Shown: positions 3,913-5,282 of the stretch, in pieces
How positions within the stretch are numbered: the first letter of the stretch is position 1
Layout of the letters: every line of letters starts with the position of its first letter
NCBI GenBank assembly: GCA_902783825.1
Contig: CACZSJ010000163.1
Coordinates: forward strand, 1-5,282
Direction: 5' to 3'
DNA: 5,282 nt
Source of the DNA: Oscillospiraceae bacterium
Lineage (GTDB): Bacteria; Bacillota; Clostridia; Oscillospirales; Oscillospiraceae
Made by a program: the position numbers and the translations under genes
Notes under the pieces: generated by a model
The model's database searches: none
Told to the model about the DNA's origin: nothing
Seen by the model: only the letters and a program-made list of their open reading frames with translations

Positions 3913-5282
3913 ACCAACCAGGAAAAATGGAAAAAGCTCAGCGCCCGGCTGGACGAAATCGGCGCCTACCAACGGACCCTGGGCAAGCTGCAGTTTGATA
4001 TGGAATGCTGCGCCCCGGAGGAAGGGATGGAGCAGGCCGGCGAGGATATGAGCCTGGTGGGCAAGCAGCTGTATAAGCTGACCCATGCCAAGCCCTATCA
4101 GGAGCTGGTGGTGCAGCTGCATCAGGACAGCGAGGGTTTGACGACGGTGCAGAAAAAAGCGGTGGAGCACCTGTACCGGGAGTATGCCCGCAGCAAGAAC
4201 GTTCCGCCGAAGCTGGCCTATCAGGTGGACCTGGCGCAAAACCGGGCCTATGGAGACTGGCTGAAGGCCAAAAAGAGCGGGGATTTTTCCCGCTTCCGGG
4301 ATTCCTTTGCCGCCCTGGTGGACAACACACGCAAGCTTATCGACCTGCGGGATGAGCGCCATGGCAGCTATTACGACACTTGTCTGGACGACCACGAGCC
4401 GGGAGGCAGCGAGGCGCAGCTTGATGCCTTTTTTGCCGCGCTGAAGGAGCGGATTGTACCACTGCTGCGGCGGATCGAGAGGGAAGGAAAGCCCATCCGG
4501 GAGGAATTTCTTTCCCGCCCCTGCCCCATCCCGGTGCAGGAGGAGCTGGCCCGCTGGCTGCTGGAGCAGGAGGGGCTGCGCGAGAGCGCCCTGGTGCTGA
4601 TGACCACGGAGCACCCCTTCACCGAAAACTTTGGTCCCAAAGACGTGCGGGTGACCACCCATTATTATGAGAACGCCTTTCTCTCCAACCTGTTTACCGT
4701 GCTGCACGAGGGCGGCCACGCGCTGCTGATGCAGAACGAACCGGAAGAGCTGACAGCCAATCATTGCGACAACTGGGCCAGCAACGCCCAGCACGAGTGT
4801 GTGTCCCGTTTCTACGAGAACCTGATCGGCCGCAGCGAGGCCTTTATCCAGTTTCTGTATCCGAAGCTGCGCTCCCTCCAGGGCGATCCCTTTGCCGATG
4901 TGAGCCAGCAAGAGCTGTACGAGGCGGTGAATCTGGTGCGCCCGGGCCTGATACGCACGGAGGCGGACGAGCTGAGCTACTGCCTGCATATTCTGGTGCG
5001 CTATGAGCTGGAAAAGGCGTTCGTCAACGGAGAAATCTCAGTGGATCAGGTGCCGGCGCTCTGGCGGGAGAAGTATAGGGCGTATCTGGGCGTGGAGGTG
5101 CCGGAGGACAGTCGCGGCTGTCTGCAGGATGTGCACTGGTCCTTCGACTACGGTTACTTCCCTTCCTACGCCCTTGGCAACGCCTATGGCGCGCAGATTC
5201 TTCATACCATGAAGCAGGAATTCGACGTGGATCAAACGATCCGCGAAGGGCGCCTGGATCGGATCCTGGATTGGATGCGGGA
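3910..5282 (+). CDS. Family M32 metallocarboxypeptidase (3' end cut by window)
   Basis: An open frame of 457 codons plus 2 nt reaches the window edge with no stop; family members are about 500 residues, so roughly the last 40-50 are missing. M32 enzymes are cytoplasmic, metal-dependent carboxypeptidases (Taq/Pfu carboxypeptidase type) that trim C-terminal residues from peptides. The metal site is intact: HEGGH (His266, Glu267, His270) and Glu296 within HECVSRFYENLIGRS, 30 residues after His266 as expected for the third ligand. Other family motifs are IRTEADELSY (348-357) and VPEDSRGCLQDVHWSFDYGYFPSY (starting at 397, where His409 and the GYFPSYALGN stretch match the substrate cleft). The usual HES(Q/G)S motif reads HECVS here. 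The N-terminal half is mainly helical, as in the family. No signal peptide is seen. The start is set by an AGGAGG overlapping the nth stop. The family call is secure; the exact specificity cannot be read. Confidence 0.94.
   Translation, partial: MTNQEKWKKLSARLDEIGAYQRTLGKLQFDMECCAPEEGMEQAGEDMSLVGKQLYKLTHAKPYQELVVQLHQDSEGLTTVQKKAVEHLYREYARSKNVPPKLAYQVDLAQNRAYGDWLKAKKSGDFSRFRDSFAALVDNTRKLIDLRDERHGSYYDTCLDDHEPGGSEAQLDAFFAALKERIVPLLRRIEREGKPIREEFLSRPCPIPVQEELARWLLEQEGLRESALVLMTTEHPFTENFGPKDVRVTTHYYENAFLSNLFTVLHEGGHALLMQNEPEELTANHCDNWASNAQHECVSRFYENLIGRSEAFIQFLYPKLRSLQGDPFADVSQQELYEAVNLVRPGLIRTEADELSYCLHILVRYELEKAFVNGEISVDQVPALWREKYRAYLGVEVPEDSRGCLQDVHWSFDYGYFPSYALGNAYGAQILHTMKQEFDVDQTIREGRLDRILDWMR

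Noticed and set aside
3211..4989. 592-codon open frame on the minus strand opposite nth and the M32 gene
   Set aside because: It lies antisense to two genes with clear family motifs, its composition (His/Gln/Leu-rich) matches a GC-rich shadow frame, and it spans the gap between them and the terminator. Not a gene.

Overview
This is a 5.3 kb stretch of ordinary bacterial chromosome in which every gene is on the + strand. The GC-rich coding sequence, strong Shine-Dalgarno (SD) sequences, zinc-binding form of L33, gene order rpmG-secE-nusG-rplK-rplA and a Pro/Thr-linker surface protein suggest a Firmicute of class Clostridia. An Oscillospiraceae/Ruminococcaceae-like gut anaerobe is my best guess. 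That placement is inference, because no rRNA or other marker is present.

Region 1 (2..2330) is the classic transcription/translation cluster: ribosomal protein L33 (rpmG), the preprotein translocase subunit SecE, the transcription factor NusG, and ribosomal proteins L11 (rplK) and L1 (rplA). Gaps are short (4 to 71 nt), so it is probably one transcript whose promoter lies left of the window. The 71-nt rplK-rplA gap carries a small RNA structure resembling the 23S rRNA binding site of L1, directly upstream of the SD and TTG start of rplA. This is a likely autoregulatory operator. After rplA come two tandem intrinsic terminators. rplJ-rplL, which usually follow, are absent here.

Region 2 (2341..3244) is a single-gene unit: a near-consensus sigma-A promoter with a direct repeat just upstream, a 240-residue membrane-anchored protein of unknown function (N-terminal transmembrane helix, Pro/Thr/Ala linker, predicted beta-rich extracytoplasmic domain), and a perfect 12-bp-stem terminator.

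Region 3 (3262..5282) starts 17 nt after that terminator with nth (endonuclease III, base-excision repair). It is followed 12 nt later by a family M32 metallocarboxypeptidase whose SD overlaps the nth stop codon and whose C-terminus runs off the window. I see no dedicated promoter for this pair, so it may depend on read-through of the terminator or on an unseen internal promoter.

I found no mobile element, CRISPR array, tRNA, phage gene or defence system. The points most worth a second look are the L1-binding-site mimic, the uncharacterised anchored protein with its promoter-proximal repeat, and the terminator abutting the nth ribosome-binding site.
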